From: Leadbetterella lacunae
GTDB lineage: Bacteria > Bacteroidota > Bacteroidia > Cytophagales > Spirosomataceae
Length of the DNA stretch: 64,000 nt
NCBI RefSeq assembly: GCF_042649125.1
Contig: NZ_JBHRYQ010000001.1
Coordinates: 744,001 to 808,000, forward strand
Direction: 5' to 3'
The number at the start of each line of letters is the position of its first letter. Positions within the stretch are counted from its first letter, which is position 1. The notes beneath the pieces are model-generated. The model did not search any database and was not told the origin of the DNA. It was given only the letters and a program-made list of their open reading frames with translations. A program made the translations under genes and the position numbers. Below, in pieces: positions 16,388 to 26,165 of this stretch.

Positions 16388-18226
16388 TTATCTCTTTAAG
16401 TAGTCCTCAAATGTTCGTTGTTGCATAGACTTTCCTTCTTCTATTTCTTTAGGAAGAATCTTGCCTTCAGTTTCTATGGTCCTTTTGCCAACATTGTCAA
16501 AGACCAATACTTTCTCTGGCTTGATATAACCAAAGCCATTGTTAAATGCATAAAAGGCCCAAGGCTTGGTGTTTTTGTTGAGTATGTCTTTGCTCCAAAC
16601 AAATTGAGAAGCATCAAATTTTAACTGATGAAGTAGAGTAGAGGCCAAGTCTATTTGAGAACCAACTTTCATAATCTTTGAAGGAGATTTGATAGCACCA
16701 CCCAGCCAAAGCATCGGAATTTTAAAATCATCCACATTTTTTTTCGTCTCGGGCAATCTATTTCCATGATCGGCTATTATGACAATGATGGTATTGTCCC
16801 ACCAAGGTTGTTTTTTTGCATTTTCAATAAACTCACCCAAAACCTCGTCTGTATAATTCATTGAGTTCATGAACATGTCCAAAGTTTCATTACCTTCAAT
16901 TTTTTTTGCTCTTGAAGTTTCAAAAGGTTCATGGCTTGATAGGGTAAGGAGCGTAGAAAAGAATGGTCTTTTTTGAACAAACTTATGGTCATTTAGGAAT
17001 TTTTCGAATAAAAACTCATCGTGAACTCCCCATTTCGAAGTGTTTAATTCTTCTGGGAAATCATTTTTGTCAACAATTTTATTAAAATTAGCTCCAAATA
17101 AGTAGCTTTTTATATTAGCAAATTCGGTGTCTCCTCCGTAATAAAACTGATTAGTATAGCCTTTTGCTTCAAAAACTTTGGTGATTACGGGTAAGCTAGC
17201 AGACTTTAAAGGCTGCTTTATGATAGATGTAGTAGGTTGTGCAGGGTATGCACTTAGCACACTTACCAAGGCTTTGTCTGTTCGGTCACCGGAGGCATAC
17301 AGATTATCGAAATAAATCCCTTCAGCACGAAGTTTATTGAAATTTGGAGTGATTTCTATGCCATTATAAGTTTCTCCTACAATTTTCTTTGTAAAGCTCT
17401 CCCACATTATAATGAGTACGTTGGGTTTGCTGCTGTTGTTTTTTAAAACATAATGCGGAGTGCCAGAGGTTTTATATAATTTATTGATATCGTTATCCAG
17501 TATTTCTTTTGGTAGGTAAGTAAATGGATTTACCTTATTAGAAGTATTGTAAAGCACTGAGCTTAGAAAATTCCAAGGAGCATTTAATGCTGAAATATTG
17601 GCAAAGTTATTATTTGAAAAATAAACCGTGCTGTGGTTCATTGGAGCTATTCCAAATCCACCTCTTATGGGTATTATCAAAGATGCCGAAAACAATAGTC
17701 CATATATAATGAAAGGGAAATTGTTGATGAATTTCCAATTGTCTATTTTGTTTGCCATGATTCTATACATGATATAGTTACTCACTGCCATTAATGCCAA
17801 AAAGCTAATCAGAAGTGCTATTACAGGAGAATTTGTAATAGATGCAATAGCCTCACGCGGACTTTTAAGATAACCTAACGGTGTAGCGTCTATTCTGAAT
17901 GACCAAATATTATAAACCTCAAGATCTACTATTATTATAAGGGTAATGATAAATACCAAAATGAATGTGTAGGTGAAAATGGTACTCTGAAAAACGCTTT
18001 TTTTAATGAAATTAGAAAAAGTAACCCAAAGAAAAGGAAACAAAGAAAGGTAACCTGCCATAGATAAATCCATTCTAAAGCCATTCCAAAATATTCCGAA
18101 AACTGTTTCTAAAGTTAATAGTTTTGAATCTTCGATGTGGTACGCCAAAAATATTACTCTGGCAGCAAGGAAATAAATGGCCCAAAAGGTAAAATAGATT
18201 AAAATAAATCGGATTCTTTCTCTCAT
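16388..18226 (-). CDS. LTA-synthase-family membrane sulfatase/phosphotransferase
   Basis: 612 residues from the ATG at 18226 (MRERIRFILIYF). An upstream TTG at 18256 is less likely. Five hydrophobic segments occupy roughly residues 1-200. A large extracytoplasmic sulfatase-type domain follows, with NVLIIMWESFTKKIVGE (metal site and the catalytic Thr of the family), ASGDRTDKALVSVLSAYP, and IIVIIADHGNRLPE near the end. In Gram-positives this family polymerises glycerol phosphate. In Bacteroidota the substrate is unknown and may be lipid or glycan phosphoglycerol. It is divergent from the type III glutamine synthetase. Confidence 0.85.
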   Translation of the reverse strand: MRERIRFILIYFTFWAIYFLAARVIFLAYHIEDSKLLTLETVFGIFWNGFRMDLSMAGYLSLFPFLWVTFSNFIKKSVFQSTIFTYTFILVFIITLIIIVDLEVYNIWSFRIDATPLGYLKSPREAIASITNSPVIALLISFLALMAVSNYIMYRIMANKIDNWKFINNFPFIIYGLLFSASLIIPIRGGFGIAPMNHSTVYFSNNNFANISALNAPWNFLSSVLYNTSNKVNPFTYLPKEILDNDINKLYKTSGTPHYVLKNNSSKPNVLIIMWESFTKKIVGETYNGIEITPNFNKLRAEGIYFDNLYASGDRTDKALVSVLSAYPAQPTTSIIKQPLKSASLPVITKVFEAKGYTNQFYYGGDTEFANIKSYLFGANFNKIVDKNDFPEELNTSKWGVHDEFLFEKFLNDHKFVQKRPFFSTLLTLSSHEPFETSRAKKIEGNETLDMFMNSMNYTDEVLGEFIENAKKQPWWDNTIIVIIADHGNRLPETKKNVDDFKIPMLWLGGAIKSPSKIMKVGSQIDLASTLLHQLKFDASQFVWSKDILNKNTKPWAFYAFNNGFGYIKPEKVLVFDNVGKRTIETEGKILPKEIEEGKSMQQRTFEDYLKR

Positions 18227-18315
18227 ATAATTTGTTGAAATATCTTTAATAAGCAAAAACTAATGGTTAATTTGCTTCAAATATATAAAGTACAACTCAT
18301 ATTACGAATGATATT

Positions 18316-20508
18316 ATGTCTGAACTAAGATGGAAAGCTCTAGATGCAGCTCAAAATAGGATTATACCTACTATAAATATACCAGAAGGTAAGGTAACTG
18401 ATTTTTATGGTATTCATACTTTTACAGATGAAGCTATGAAAACTTTACTTTCGCCTGATGCATATAAGAAAGTAAGTTTCGCCATAAAAAGTGGTGAAAA
18501 TATAGAAGGAAATGTGGCAGACGAAGTGGCATCAGCCATGAAGTCATGGGCTATTTCAAAAGGTGCTACGCACTACACCCACTGGTTTCAACCTCTGACA
18601 GGTGGAACTGCTGAAAAACACGATGCGTTTTTTGATATTTCATTCGATGGCCAAGCCATTGAAAAATTTAAAGGAAGTGCATTGGTTCAACAAGAATCGG
18701 ACGCATCATCATTACCCAATGGTGGAATCAGAGAAACTTTTGAGGCGAGAGGATATACAGCATGGGATCCAAATTCTCCTGCTTTTATTTTATATAACAC
18801 GGCCGGAACAGGTACCTTATGTATACCTTCTATTTATCTTTCTTATACAGGAGATTTACTTGACGCCAAAACTCCATTGTTAAACTCTTCGACTGTTTTA
18901 GACAAGGCAGCCACTAGTGTAGCAAATATTTTCGATAGAAATGTGGAGAAGGTTACGGCTACCTGCGGTATTGAGCAAGAATATTTCTTGGTTGACAAAG
19001 CTTTGTTTTACTCACGCCCTGACTTATTGATGTGTGGAAGAACAGTTTTTGGACATTCACCAGCCAAAGGACAACAATTAGAAGATCATTATTTTGGCTC
19101 TATTCCTCCTAGAATCAACGCCTTTATGGTTGATTTTGAGATAGAAGCCCTTAAAATTGGTATTCCGGTTAGAACCAGACACAACGAAGTGGCTCCAGGT
19201 CAATTTGAAGTTGCACCTACTTTTGAAGAAATTAATTTGGCATGTGATCATAATATCTTATTGATGGATATAATGAAAAAAACAGCGATTAAGCATAATT
19301 TCGAAGTTCTTTTCCATGAAAAACCATTCGCAGGAATAAACGGAAGTGGAAAACATAATAACTGGTCTATTTCAACAGATACAGGCGTTAATCTTTTAGG
19401 GCCAAGTTCTAAACCGAAAGAAAGCTTACGTTTTGTTACGTTTTTGATTAATATTATCAAAGCTGTACACGATCACGCTGATATTCTAAGAGCTACTGTA
19501 GCTACAGCTGGAAACGAACACAGACTGGGTGCAAACGAAGCTCCGCCAGCCATAATCTCAATATTTTTAGGAACTCAAATGACTAAAGTTTTAGAGGATA
19601 TTGAAAACAAAGAAATAGTAGAAATAGAAAAAGGAGAAAACGCCTATATTAAACTTGGACTTAATAGAATCCCCTCTATTTTATTAGATAACACAGATAG
19701 AAACCGTACGTCACCTTTTGCATTTACCGGTAACAAGTTTGAGTTTAGAGCAGTTGGAAGTACGGCTAACTCTGCAACTCCTATGATGGTTCTAAATACG
19801 ATAGTGGCTAATCAGCTAGAGAACTTTAGAAAAGAATACGATTTCGAAAGAGAGAATGATCCTTCTAAAAAAGAGGGGATAATTCTTAAGATTTTGAAAA
19901 GATATATCAAAGAATCAAAAGCAATTCTGTTTGAAGGAAATGGGTATTCACAAGAATGGGAAGAAGAAGCAGCTAAAAGAGGATTGTCGAACTTTAAATT
20001 GGCACCAGATGCCCTAAAGGCCTATATAAGTGATTCTACAGTTGAAATATTTGAAAAAATGAAAGTTCTCACTAAGAAAGAACTTCAGGCTCGATATGAT
20101 ATTCGTTTAGAGAACTACATTAAGAAAATCCAGATTGAATCTCGTATGATTGGTGATTTGGCTCAAAATCATGTGGTTTCTACTGCTGTCAAATATCAAA
20201 CACGACTGGTGCAAACTTCAAAGTCACTTTTAGAAATGGAATTAAAAGATGAAGCTGAACCAATTATTCAGATAATCAAGGACATTTCGAGGCATGTTAA
20301 AATCATTTCGCTAAAAGTTGGAGAAATGACAGATGCTCGAAGAAAGGCAAATAACATAGAAAGTGTGGAAGAAAGGGCTAGACTATATAGCACAGAAGTA
20401 AAAAGCTTTTTTGATATAATTAGAAAAGAAGTAGATAAATTGGAACTAATTATTGACGATGAAGATTGGCCTTTAACTAAGTATCGCGAATTATTATTTA
20501 TTAGATAA
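18316..20508 (+). CDS. glnN: Glutamine synthetase type III
   Basis: 730 residues, the normal GSIII size. Landmarks are the N-terminal FGIHTF-like DFYGIHTFTDEAM, HWFQPLTGGTAEKHDAF, the metal site ATCGIEQEYFLVD, RHNEVAPGQFEVAPTFEE, INGSGKHNNWSI, and AGNEHRLGANEAPPAI. The C-terminal 150 residues are helical (the GSIII-specific extension). It makes glutamine from ammonium and overlaps in function with glnII. The start is ATG at 18316. It is followed 11 bp later by a small acidic protein, probably co-transcribed. Confidence 0.95.
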   Translation: MSELRWKALDAAQNRIIPTINIPEGKVTDFYGIHTFTDEAMKTLLSPDAYKKVSFAIKSGENIEGNVADEVASAMKSWAISKGATHYTHWFQPLTGGTAEKHDAFFDISFDGQAIEKFKGSALVQQESDASSLPNGGIRETFEARGYTAWDPNSPAFILYNTAGTGTLCIPSIYLSYTGDLLDAKTPLLNSSTVLDKAATSVANIFDRNVEKVTATCGIEQEYFLVDKALFYSRPDLLMCGRTVFGHSPAKGQQLEDHYFGSIPPRINAFMVDFEIEALKIGIPVRTRHNEVAPGQFEVAPTFEEINLACDHNILLMDIMKKTAIKHNFEVLFHEKPFAGINGSGKHNNWSISTDTGVNLLGPSSKPKESLRFVTFLINIIKAVHDHADILRATVATAGNEHRLGANEAPPAIISIFLGTQMTKVLEDIENKEIVEIEKGENAYIKLGLNRIPSILLDNTDRNRTSPFAFTGNKFEFRAVGSTANSATPMMVLNTIVANQLENFRKEYDFERENDPSKKEGIILKILKRYIKESKAILFEGNGYSQEWEEEAAKRGLSNFKLAPDALKAYISDSTVEIFEKMKVLTKKELQARYDIRLENYIKKIQIESRMIGDLAQNHVVSTAVKYQTRLVQTSKSLLEMELKDEAEPIIQIIKDISRHVKIISLKVGEMTDARRKANNIESVEERARLYSTEVKSFFDIIRKEVDKLELIIDDEDWPLTKYRELLFIR

Positions 20509-20519
20509 ACAAAAAAAGT

Positions 20520-21053
20520 ATGAATCCTGGATTTTCAAAAGAGGAAATTGAGAAGTTAAAAGCAGAGTGTGCAGAAGAAGGTCAGTCTTTTGTGTTAGTA
20601 GAAGACGAAGAAGATTTTGACGACTCGGGCGACTTCGCACATTTTCAGTTTATTGGTCAGTACGAAGGCAAGGAAGTAATTTATGATGCGATCATGAGCA
20701 CATTGTCGCTTCACCACAATGCTTTGGTTTTTGATTATGCTGAACAAAAGGTGCAAGCGGCTTTCAAAGACTATATTCCTCTAGAAGACAGAACTGACGT
20801 TAGTAAGATTAACGAAGAAGCTGAAGAGATGTTAGAAGAAATAATGGAGGAACTTGAAGAAGAAGAAACCATAAAAGTGGCTGAATTTGTGGATGTAGAT
20901 CCAGATTTTGAATTTGGCGTAGGTCTTGAAATCGCTCTAAACTTAACAGAGATCACGATTGAAGACATCGAGACTTTTATTGAAGAATTTAACGCAGGAA
21001 CCATAAGTCTGGATAAGACTATGTATAGTTTTAAAAATGATTTCGAAGATTAA
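20520..21053 (+). CDS. Conserved acidic protein of unknown function
   Basis: 177 residues, very rich in Glu and Asp, with no signal peptide. The first 80 residues look globular (HFQFIGQYEGKEVIYDAIMSTLSLHH). A middle helix EEAEEMLEEIMEELEEEE is likely coiled coil. The end, NLTEITIEDIETFIEEFN, is again globular. No family was recognised. It lies 11 bp after glnN and overlaps the rsmE start by 17 bp, so the three genes form one unit. A link to GSIII or to the methyltransferase is possible but not shown. Confidence 0.7.
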   Translation: MNPGFSKEEIEKLKAECAEEGQSFVLVEDEEDFDDSGDFAHFQFIGQYEGKEVIYDAIMSTLSLHHNALVFDYAEQKVQAAFKDYIPLEDRTDVSKINEEAEEMLEEIMEELEEEETIKVAEFVDVDPDFEFGVGLEIALNLTEITIEDIETFIEEFNAGTISLDKTMYSFKNDFED

Positions 21054-21744
21054 TTTTTTATTTTATTGTCCTGATATTCAAATTACTAACTGTTTAGACA
21101 CGGTTGATTCTCAGCATTGTGTAAAGGTGTTAAGGAATACTACAGGCGATAAAATTCATGTTACTGACGGTAATGGGGGTTGGTATCTGTGTCAAATCAC
21201 AGATGCCAACCCTAAAAAATGTCAGCTTGTTATTCTGGAGGAAGAACAGAATTATCAAAAACCATGCAGGAAAATTTCATTGGCTATCTGCCCAACTAAA
21301 AGTGCCGATAGGATTGAATATCTCATAGAAAAAGCGGTAGAAATTGGCCTTCACGAGGTCTTTTTTGTTTCCACACAAAATACCTACCCCAAGCGAGTAA
21401 ATATGGAAAGGATGACCAAGATTGCGGTTTCGGCAATGAAACAGTCATTAAAAGCATATTTGCCCATTTTACACGATTATAGTAAACTGGACGTTTTCTT
21501 AAAAAATACAAAAGGCTATAATCAAAAGTTTTTAGCTCATTTGGACCATAAAAGTCAGCCCTTAACAGCAATGAAAATTGCGGATAGTCCGTTAATATTT
21601 GTAGGTCCTGAAGGAGATTTTAGTGAAAGCGAGATTGAATTAATTAATCAAAATGGGTTTGAAACCGTCACTTTGGGGAGCTCGAGATTAAGAACTGAAA
21701 CTGCTGGTGTAGTTTCAGTAAGTTTGTTGAATTTGTTGCCTTAA
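21037..21744 (+). CDS. rsmE: 16S rRNA (uracil-1498-N3) methyltransferase
   Basis: 235 residues of the RsmE branch of the SPOUT fold. QHCVKVLRNTTGDKIHVTDGNGGWY is the N-terminal PUA-like part. SLAICPTKSADRIEYLIEKAVEIGL begins the SPOUT domain. The knotted SAM site is FVGPEGDFSESEIELI followed by LGSSRLRTETAGV. It methylates U1498 of 16S rRNA. It starts at ATG 21037, inside the preceding gene (17-bp overlap), indicating translational coupling. Confidence 0.93.
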   Translation: MISKINFLFYCPDIQITNCLDTVDSQHCVKVLRNTTGDKIHVTDGNGGWYLCQITDANPKKCQLVILEEEQNYQKPCRKISLAICPTKSADRIEYLIEKAVEIGLHEVFFVSTQNTYPKRVNMERMTKIAVSAMKQSLKAYLPILHDYSKLDVFLKNTKGYNQKFLAHLDHKSQPLTAMKIADSPLIFVGPEGDFSESEIELINQNGFETVTLGSSRLRTETAGVVSVSLLNLLP

Positions 21745-21776
21745 AAAGAACTCTGGAGAATAGAAATTAAAAACAC

Positions 21777-22436
21777 ATGAAGAAGATTTGTTCGTTTATT
21801 TTATTAGTTGCATTGCCACTATTTTCATTTTCTCAGGCATACACTGTAAAAATAGCCAAAATGAAATACAACGGTGGGGGAGATTGGTATGCAAACAAAA
21901 CCTCCTTGCCTAATTTGATTTCGTTTTGTAACAAAAATCTAAAAACAAATATTTTTCCTGAGGAAGATATTATTGAGCCTGGTGATCAAAAGATTTTCCA
22001 ATATCCGTTTGTTCACATGACTGGACATGGAAATGTGTTGTTTTCTGATCAAGAGGTTGCTAATCTTCGCAAATACTTATTGTCAGGAGGATTTTTACAC
22101 ATCGATGATAACTACGGAATGAATAAGTTTATTAGAAGAGAAATGAAAAAGGTATTTCCGGAGCATGAGTTTGTAGAAGTACCATTTTCTCATCCTATTT
22201 ACCACCAAAAGTATCAGTTTGCTAAGGGCTTACCAAAAATCCATGAACATGATAACCTACCACCACAAGGCTTTGGAATTATCCATGAGGGTAAATTAGT
22301 TTGCTATTTTAGTTACGAGTGTGATCTCGGAAATGGCTGGGAAGACCGCGTAATTTATAACGACCCTGAAGCCGTTAGAATGGAAGCCTTAAAAATGGGA
22401 GCAAACCTCATTCAGTTTGCGTTTACGAGCTATTAA
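21777..22436 (+). CDS. Secreted DUF4159 protein
   Basis: 219 residues with a signal peptide ending FSFSQAY. The mature part matches DUF4159: IAKMKYNGGGDWYANKTSLPNL, FVHMTGHGNVLFSDQEV, LRKYLLSGGFLHIDDNYGM, and HPIYHQKYQF. The fold is thought to be glutamine-amidotransferase-like without a clear catalytic set. The biological role is unknown. It starts 32 bp after rsmE, perhaps in the same transcript, and converges with the SGNH-like gene 3 bp away. Confidence 0.85.
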   Translation: MKKICSFILLVALPLFSFSQAYTVKIAKMKYNGGGDWYANKTSLPNLISFCNKNLKTNIFPEEDIIEPGDQKIFQYPFVHMTGHGNVLFSDQEVANLRKYLLSGGFLHIDDNYGMNKFIRREMKKVFPEHEFVEVPFSHPIYHQKYQFAKGLPKIHEHDNLPPQGFGIIHEGKLVCYFSYECDLGNGWEDRVIYNDPEAVRMEALKMGANLIQFAFTSY

Positions 22437-22439
22437 GCT

Positions 22440-23435
22440 CTATTTATATATTTCTGAAAGTATTGCCGTTCCTACCACAGGTTTAAAGTGTGATGCCTCA
22501 TAGTAGTTGCTAATGTCGTTTGTATATTTATTTTTTCCAGAATAATTATAGACGTTTTCCTTTCCAAAATATATCTGAAGCACTTCTAAATCTACCGGAT
22601 TAAAGTCTCTTTGGTCAAATAAAGGCGATATTATCACTTTATACTTCGTATTGTCAGCTTTAAGTATTTCTGAAATTACTTTTAAATCTGCTAAGTGATG
22701 ATCTTTAATATTTACCGATTCCATTGGTGGATTTTGGAAACGATTCAGAAACTCAGGTTTTTTATAGTAATTCAGCGAATCCGCTTTTAAATCAGCAATA
22801 TTTTCAGGAAAAAGAAAGTCATTGTAAGGGTCTGTATAGAAATATTTAAACTTAAAAAACTCATCCATATAAGGGCGGAAGGTTTTAAAAATTTTAAGGT
22901 CAAAATATGAAATGAAATACTGTTTTTTGAAAAAAGCCTTGAAAAAAGTCAAATGGTATGCCAAAAAGCTTTGACCTGACCAACGGTAATCCTTTAAGTG
23001 TACAATTGACTCTGACTCTTCAAATTGCTCTGAAAAAGTATCGCCATCTATTACAATTATAGCGTTTTCTATTTTGTTTCCTTGCTTTTTTATGTATTTC
23101 ATTTTTCCCGAAATACCCGAAATATTGTCATTGAAAGCATCAAAATGATATGGGTTGGGGTCGCCAATAAATTTCGCCCATTCGCCAGTTTGAAAAGCAC
23201 TCGACCTTGAGCTACCAAACACAAAAGACTTAAACTTGAATTCTGGATTGTGATTTAAGAAAACTTCGGTACTTATACGGTTTCTGTTATACGTTTTTAG
23301 GTAGTTACTGCCATATTTATCATATTTATAAATAACATGAAACGGGTCCATTATAAAGTATGCTGCCACCACTAGTAATATTGGACTAGTAAATAAAAGA
23401 ATTTTTTTAGTAAAATATGCGAGCGTATTTTTCAT
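22440..23435 (-). CDS. SGNH-hydrolase-like protein paired with MBOAT acyltransferase
   Basis: 331 residues, with one N-terminal membrane anchor (KILLFTSPILLVVAAYFIMD). FVFGSSRSSAFQTGEW resembles the block I nucleophile region of SGNH proteins, and NYYEASHFKPVVGTAIL resembles the block V histidine region. In Bacteroidota such proteins usually accompany an AlgI-like acyltransferase, as here (3 bp after it). The likely job is to pass an acyl group taken from the membrane enzyme to an extracellular glycan. The acceptor is unknown. Confidence 0.65.
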   Translation of the reverse strand: MKNTLAYFTKKILLFTSPILLVVAAYFIMDPFHVIYKYDKYGSNYLKTYNRNRISTEVFLNHNPEFKFKSFVFGSSRSSAFQTGEWAKFIGDPNPYHFDAFNDNISGISGKMKYIKKQGNKIENAIIVIDGDTFSEQFEESESIVHLKDYRWSGQSFLAYHLTFFKAFFKKQYFISYFDLKIFKTFRPYMDEFFKFKYFYTDPYNDFLFPENIADLKADSLNYYKKPEFLNRFQNPPMESVNIKDHHLADLKVISEILKADNTKYKVIISPLFDQRDFNPVDLEVLQIYFGKENVYNYSGKNKYTNDISNYYEASHFKPVVGTAILSEIYK

Positions 23436-23438
23436 GAA

Positions 23439-24875
23439 TTAAAACTGGAAATAAATAAACTGAACTTCACCAAAATACCCAAACGTGATTAAGAAAGCCA
23501 ACAAGAAATAATAGATTCCCCATCTCTTCCATCTCGGAAGTCCTTCTGCCCAAGCACCCATATCTTTGGTTCTTTGCATCCATTCTACTACTTGTAATAC
23601 CAATAGTCCTACCAATATTACTACCAGTTCTTTTTCGCCAATCAGATTGATTACGTCTTGAACGCTATGGCTACTTTTAACAAAGGAGTTTTTAATGATG
23701 TATTTGGCTTCAGAAAAGGTTTTTGCTCTGAAAAATATCCAAGCAAATATCACCAAAGAAGTAGTAATTAGGTTTTCAATTAAATTAGAAATGGTTTTGT
23801 TTTTGATTAAACCAAATACTTTTTGCTGTGTTTCTTTGGTTAATTGGCCTATTACCAAATAAATGCCGTGTAAGGCTCCCCATATTACGAAATTCCATGA
23901 CGCTCCGTGCCAAAGGCCGCTAATCATGAAGGTAATAAAAAGATTGAAATATCGGCGGTAAGTAGGTACTCTGTTTCCGCCCAAAGGAATATACAAGTAG
24001 TCTCTAAACCATGTAGAAAGCGAAATGTGCCATCTTTTCCAGAATTCTGAAATGTTTTTAGCGAAATAGGGTCTGTTGAAGTTTTTCATAAGGTCAAAAC
24101 CCATCACGCGTGCAGAACCCAAGGCTATGTCTGAATAACCAGCAAAATCACAATAGATTTGGATTGAAAAAAACAAGGTTGCGACTACAATTGGTAGTCC
24201 TTGATAGTGCTCCGAATTGTTGTATATTTTGTCTACGAATACACTTAAATTATCCGCAATAACCACTTTTTTAAACATTCCCCAAAGCATCAGCCTAAGG
24301 CCAGACTTTACGCGGTCGTAATCAAACGTATGGTTTTCATAAAACTGATACAATACATTTTGTGGACGCTCGATAGGCCCAGCCACCAACTGTGGATAAA
24401 ACATGACATAAAGAGCGTAGATTCCAAAGTTGCGTTCTACTTTATGATTTCCTCTGTACACTTCTATGGTATATGACATCGCTTGGAAAGTGTGAAACGA
24501 AAGACCGATAGGCAGTGCAAATTGCCAAAGGGGAGAATATTGTTCGTGAACACCAACTTTAAATGCGATGGCATTCATATTATCTATAATGAAGTAATAA
24601 TACTTAAACATGGCCAAAACTCCCAAATTGGCCACCAAACTGACGGCGAGGGCCATTTTTCGTTTTTTACCTTCTGATTGTCCAATCCAAATACCCGCGA
24701 AATAATCGATGATAATGGTGAAAATAAGGATAAATATATATTCCCACTTAAAAAAGCTGTAAAAAAAACAACTGGCAGAAAGCAACAAAAACCATCGATA
24801 CTTATGTGGAATAAGAAAGTATAGTAAAGTTACTATGGGAAAGAATAATAGAAACTCAAACGAATTAAAAAGCAT
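23439..24875 (-). CDS. MBOAT-family O-acyltransferase (AlgI-like)
   Basis: 478 residues with roughly ten membrane segments. Family landmarks are LFFPIVTLLYFLIPHKYRW at the N-terminus, ALPIGLSFHTFQAMSY, YPQLVAGPIERP, YCDFAGYSDIALGSARVMGF, FWKRWHISLSTWFRDYLYIPLGG, and the catalytic histidine in FMISGLWHGASWNFVIWG. It transfers acyl groups, usually acetyl, across the inner membrane for O-acylation of exopolysaccharide or other envelope polymers. It is probably co-transcribed with the SGNH-like gene. The E2 acyltransferase gene is immediately upstream, 2 bp away. Confidence 0.92.
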   Translation of the reverse strand: MLFNSFEFLLFFPIVTLLYFLIPHKYRWFLLLSASCFFYSFFKWEYIFILIFTIIIDYFAGIWIGQSEGKKRKMALAVSLVANLGVLAMFKYYYFIIDNMNAIAFKVGVHEQYSPLWQFALPIGLSFHTFQAMSYTIEVYRGNHKVERNFGIYALYVMFYPQLVAGPIERPQNVLYQFYENHTFDYDRVKSGLRLMLWGMFKKVVIADNLSVFVDKIYNNSEHYQGLPIVVATLFFSIQIYCDFAGYSDIALGSARVMGFDLMKNFNRPYFAKNISEFWKRWHISLSTWFRDYLYIPLGGNRVPTYRRYFNLFITFMISGLWHGASWNFVIWGALHGIYLVIGQLTKETQQKVFGLIKNKTISNLIENLITTSLVIFAWIFFRAKTFSEAKYIIKNSFVKSSHSVQDVINLIGEKELVVILVGLLVLQVVEWMQRTKDMGAWAEGLPRWKRWGIYYFLLAFLITFGYFGEVQFIYFQF

Positions 24876-24877
24876 AC

Positions 24878-26149
24878 TTAAGAATTTAGATCTTTCTCCA
24901 AGTTAAAGTTTTCGAAATAATCAGATACTTCTTTTAAAAATAAACCACCTAGCGAGCCATCTACTACTCTGTGGTCATAAGAGTGAGAAATTACCATTTT
25001 TTGACGGATACCAATAAAATCTCCTTCTGGCGTTTCTATAACGGCTGGCATTTTTCTGATAACTCCAAAGGCTAAAATGGCCACCTGAGGTTGCAAAATT
25101 ATGGGTGTTCCTGACAAATTTCCAAATGAGCCAATGTTTGTTACGGTGTAAGTTCCTCCTGCCAGCTCTTCAGGTTTCAATTGATTATTTCTGGCTCTAT
25201 TTGCCAAGTCGTTTACTTTAAGTGCCAATTGAGCAAGCGTATATTGGTCGGCTCTATGAATAACAGGCACTATCAAATTGCCGTTTGGTAAGGCTACAGC
25301 CATTCCTATGTTAATATCATTTTTGAAAATAATATTGTCTTCACTAACCTGAATATTGATAGCAGGGAATTTTTTAATGGCTTGAATAACAGCCTGAATT
25401 AAAACCGGAGTATAAGTGAAGTTCTCTTTGTAATCATGCTTAAACTGATCTTTAACTGCTTCTCTAAACTTAACAACGTGCGTCAGGTCTGACTCTATAA
25501 ATGAGGTTACGTGAGGCGAAATTCTTTTCGAATCTACCATTCGCTGAGCAATCACCTTACGCATACGGTCCATTTCTACCACTTGGTCGTTTGATGAGCT
25601 AAACGAGCTCTGAACGGCCTTGTTTGGTGGTGTAGCTTTTCCGTTCTTTTTATTTTCCAAATAAGCTAGAATATCATGTTTTGTAACACGATTTTCTAAA
25701 CCTGTACCTTTGATTCTGTTTAATTCCTCTGACGAAATGTTCTCAGTTTTAGCAATATTCAATACCAAAGGCGAATAAAACTTACCGTTGCTATTGCTAC
25801 TTAAGGTATGGTGCGTCTGTATTTTTTCTATATCAGAAAGTATCACTTCTGCAGCCTTTTTTTCTTCTGGAGCATCTGGTACCACTTCCTCTGACGTTAC
25901 TGCTGTCGTTGAAGTTTCTAAAATGCAGATAGGTTCGCCTATAACAGCCACATCGCCTTCCTGAACTAAAAACTTTGCGATAACACCACTATGCGATGAG
26001 CCAATTTCGGTATCTATTTTGTCTGTCGCAACTTCTAGAATCATATCATCTATTGCTACAGTATCTCCTTCGTTAACAAGCCATTTTAAAACCGTACATT
26101 CAAAAATACTCTCGCCCATAGTAGGCATCAATATTTCCAACTTCGCCAT
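24878..26149 (-). CDS. 2-oxo-acid dehydrogenase E2 component (dihydrolipoamide acyltransferase)
   Basis: 423 residues. The lipoyl domain (1-78) carries the lipoyl-lysine motif EVATDKIDTEIGS. A hinge follows. The E1/E3-binding domain (about 125-165) includes SPLVLNIAKTENI and GRVTKHDILAYL-like residues (NRVTKHDILAYL). The catalytic domain (200-420) ends with SHSYDHRVVDGSLGG, which holds the active histidine and aspartate. The substrate class (pyruvate, branched-chain or 2-oxoglutarate) is not decided by these motifs. E1 and E3 genes are not in the window. It lies 16 bp downstream of cinA on the same strand. Confidence 0.9.
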   Translation of the reverse strand: MAKLEILMPTMGESIFECTVLKWLVNEGDTVAIDDMILEVATDKIDTEIGSSHSGVIAKFLVQEGDVAVIGEPICILETSTTAVTSEEVVPDAPEEKKAAEVILSDIEKIQTHHTLSSNSNGKFYSPLVLNIAKTENISSEELNRIKGTGLENRVTKHDILAYLENKKNGKATPPNKAVQSSFSSSNDQVVEMDRMRKVIAQRMVDSKRISPHVTSFIESDLTHVVKFREAVKDQFKHDYKENFTYTPVLIQAVIQAIKKFPAINIQVSEDNIIFKNDINIGMAVALPNGNLIVPVIHRADQYTLAQLALKVNDLANRARNNQLKPEELAGGTYTVTNIGSFGNLSGTPIILQPQVAILAFGVIRKMPAVIETPEGDFIGIRQKMVISHSYDHRVVDGSLGGLFLKEVSDYFENFNLEKDLNS

Positions 26150-26165
26150 ATTTTTAGTTTAAGTC

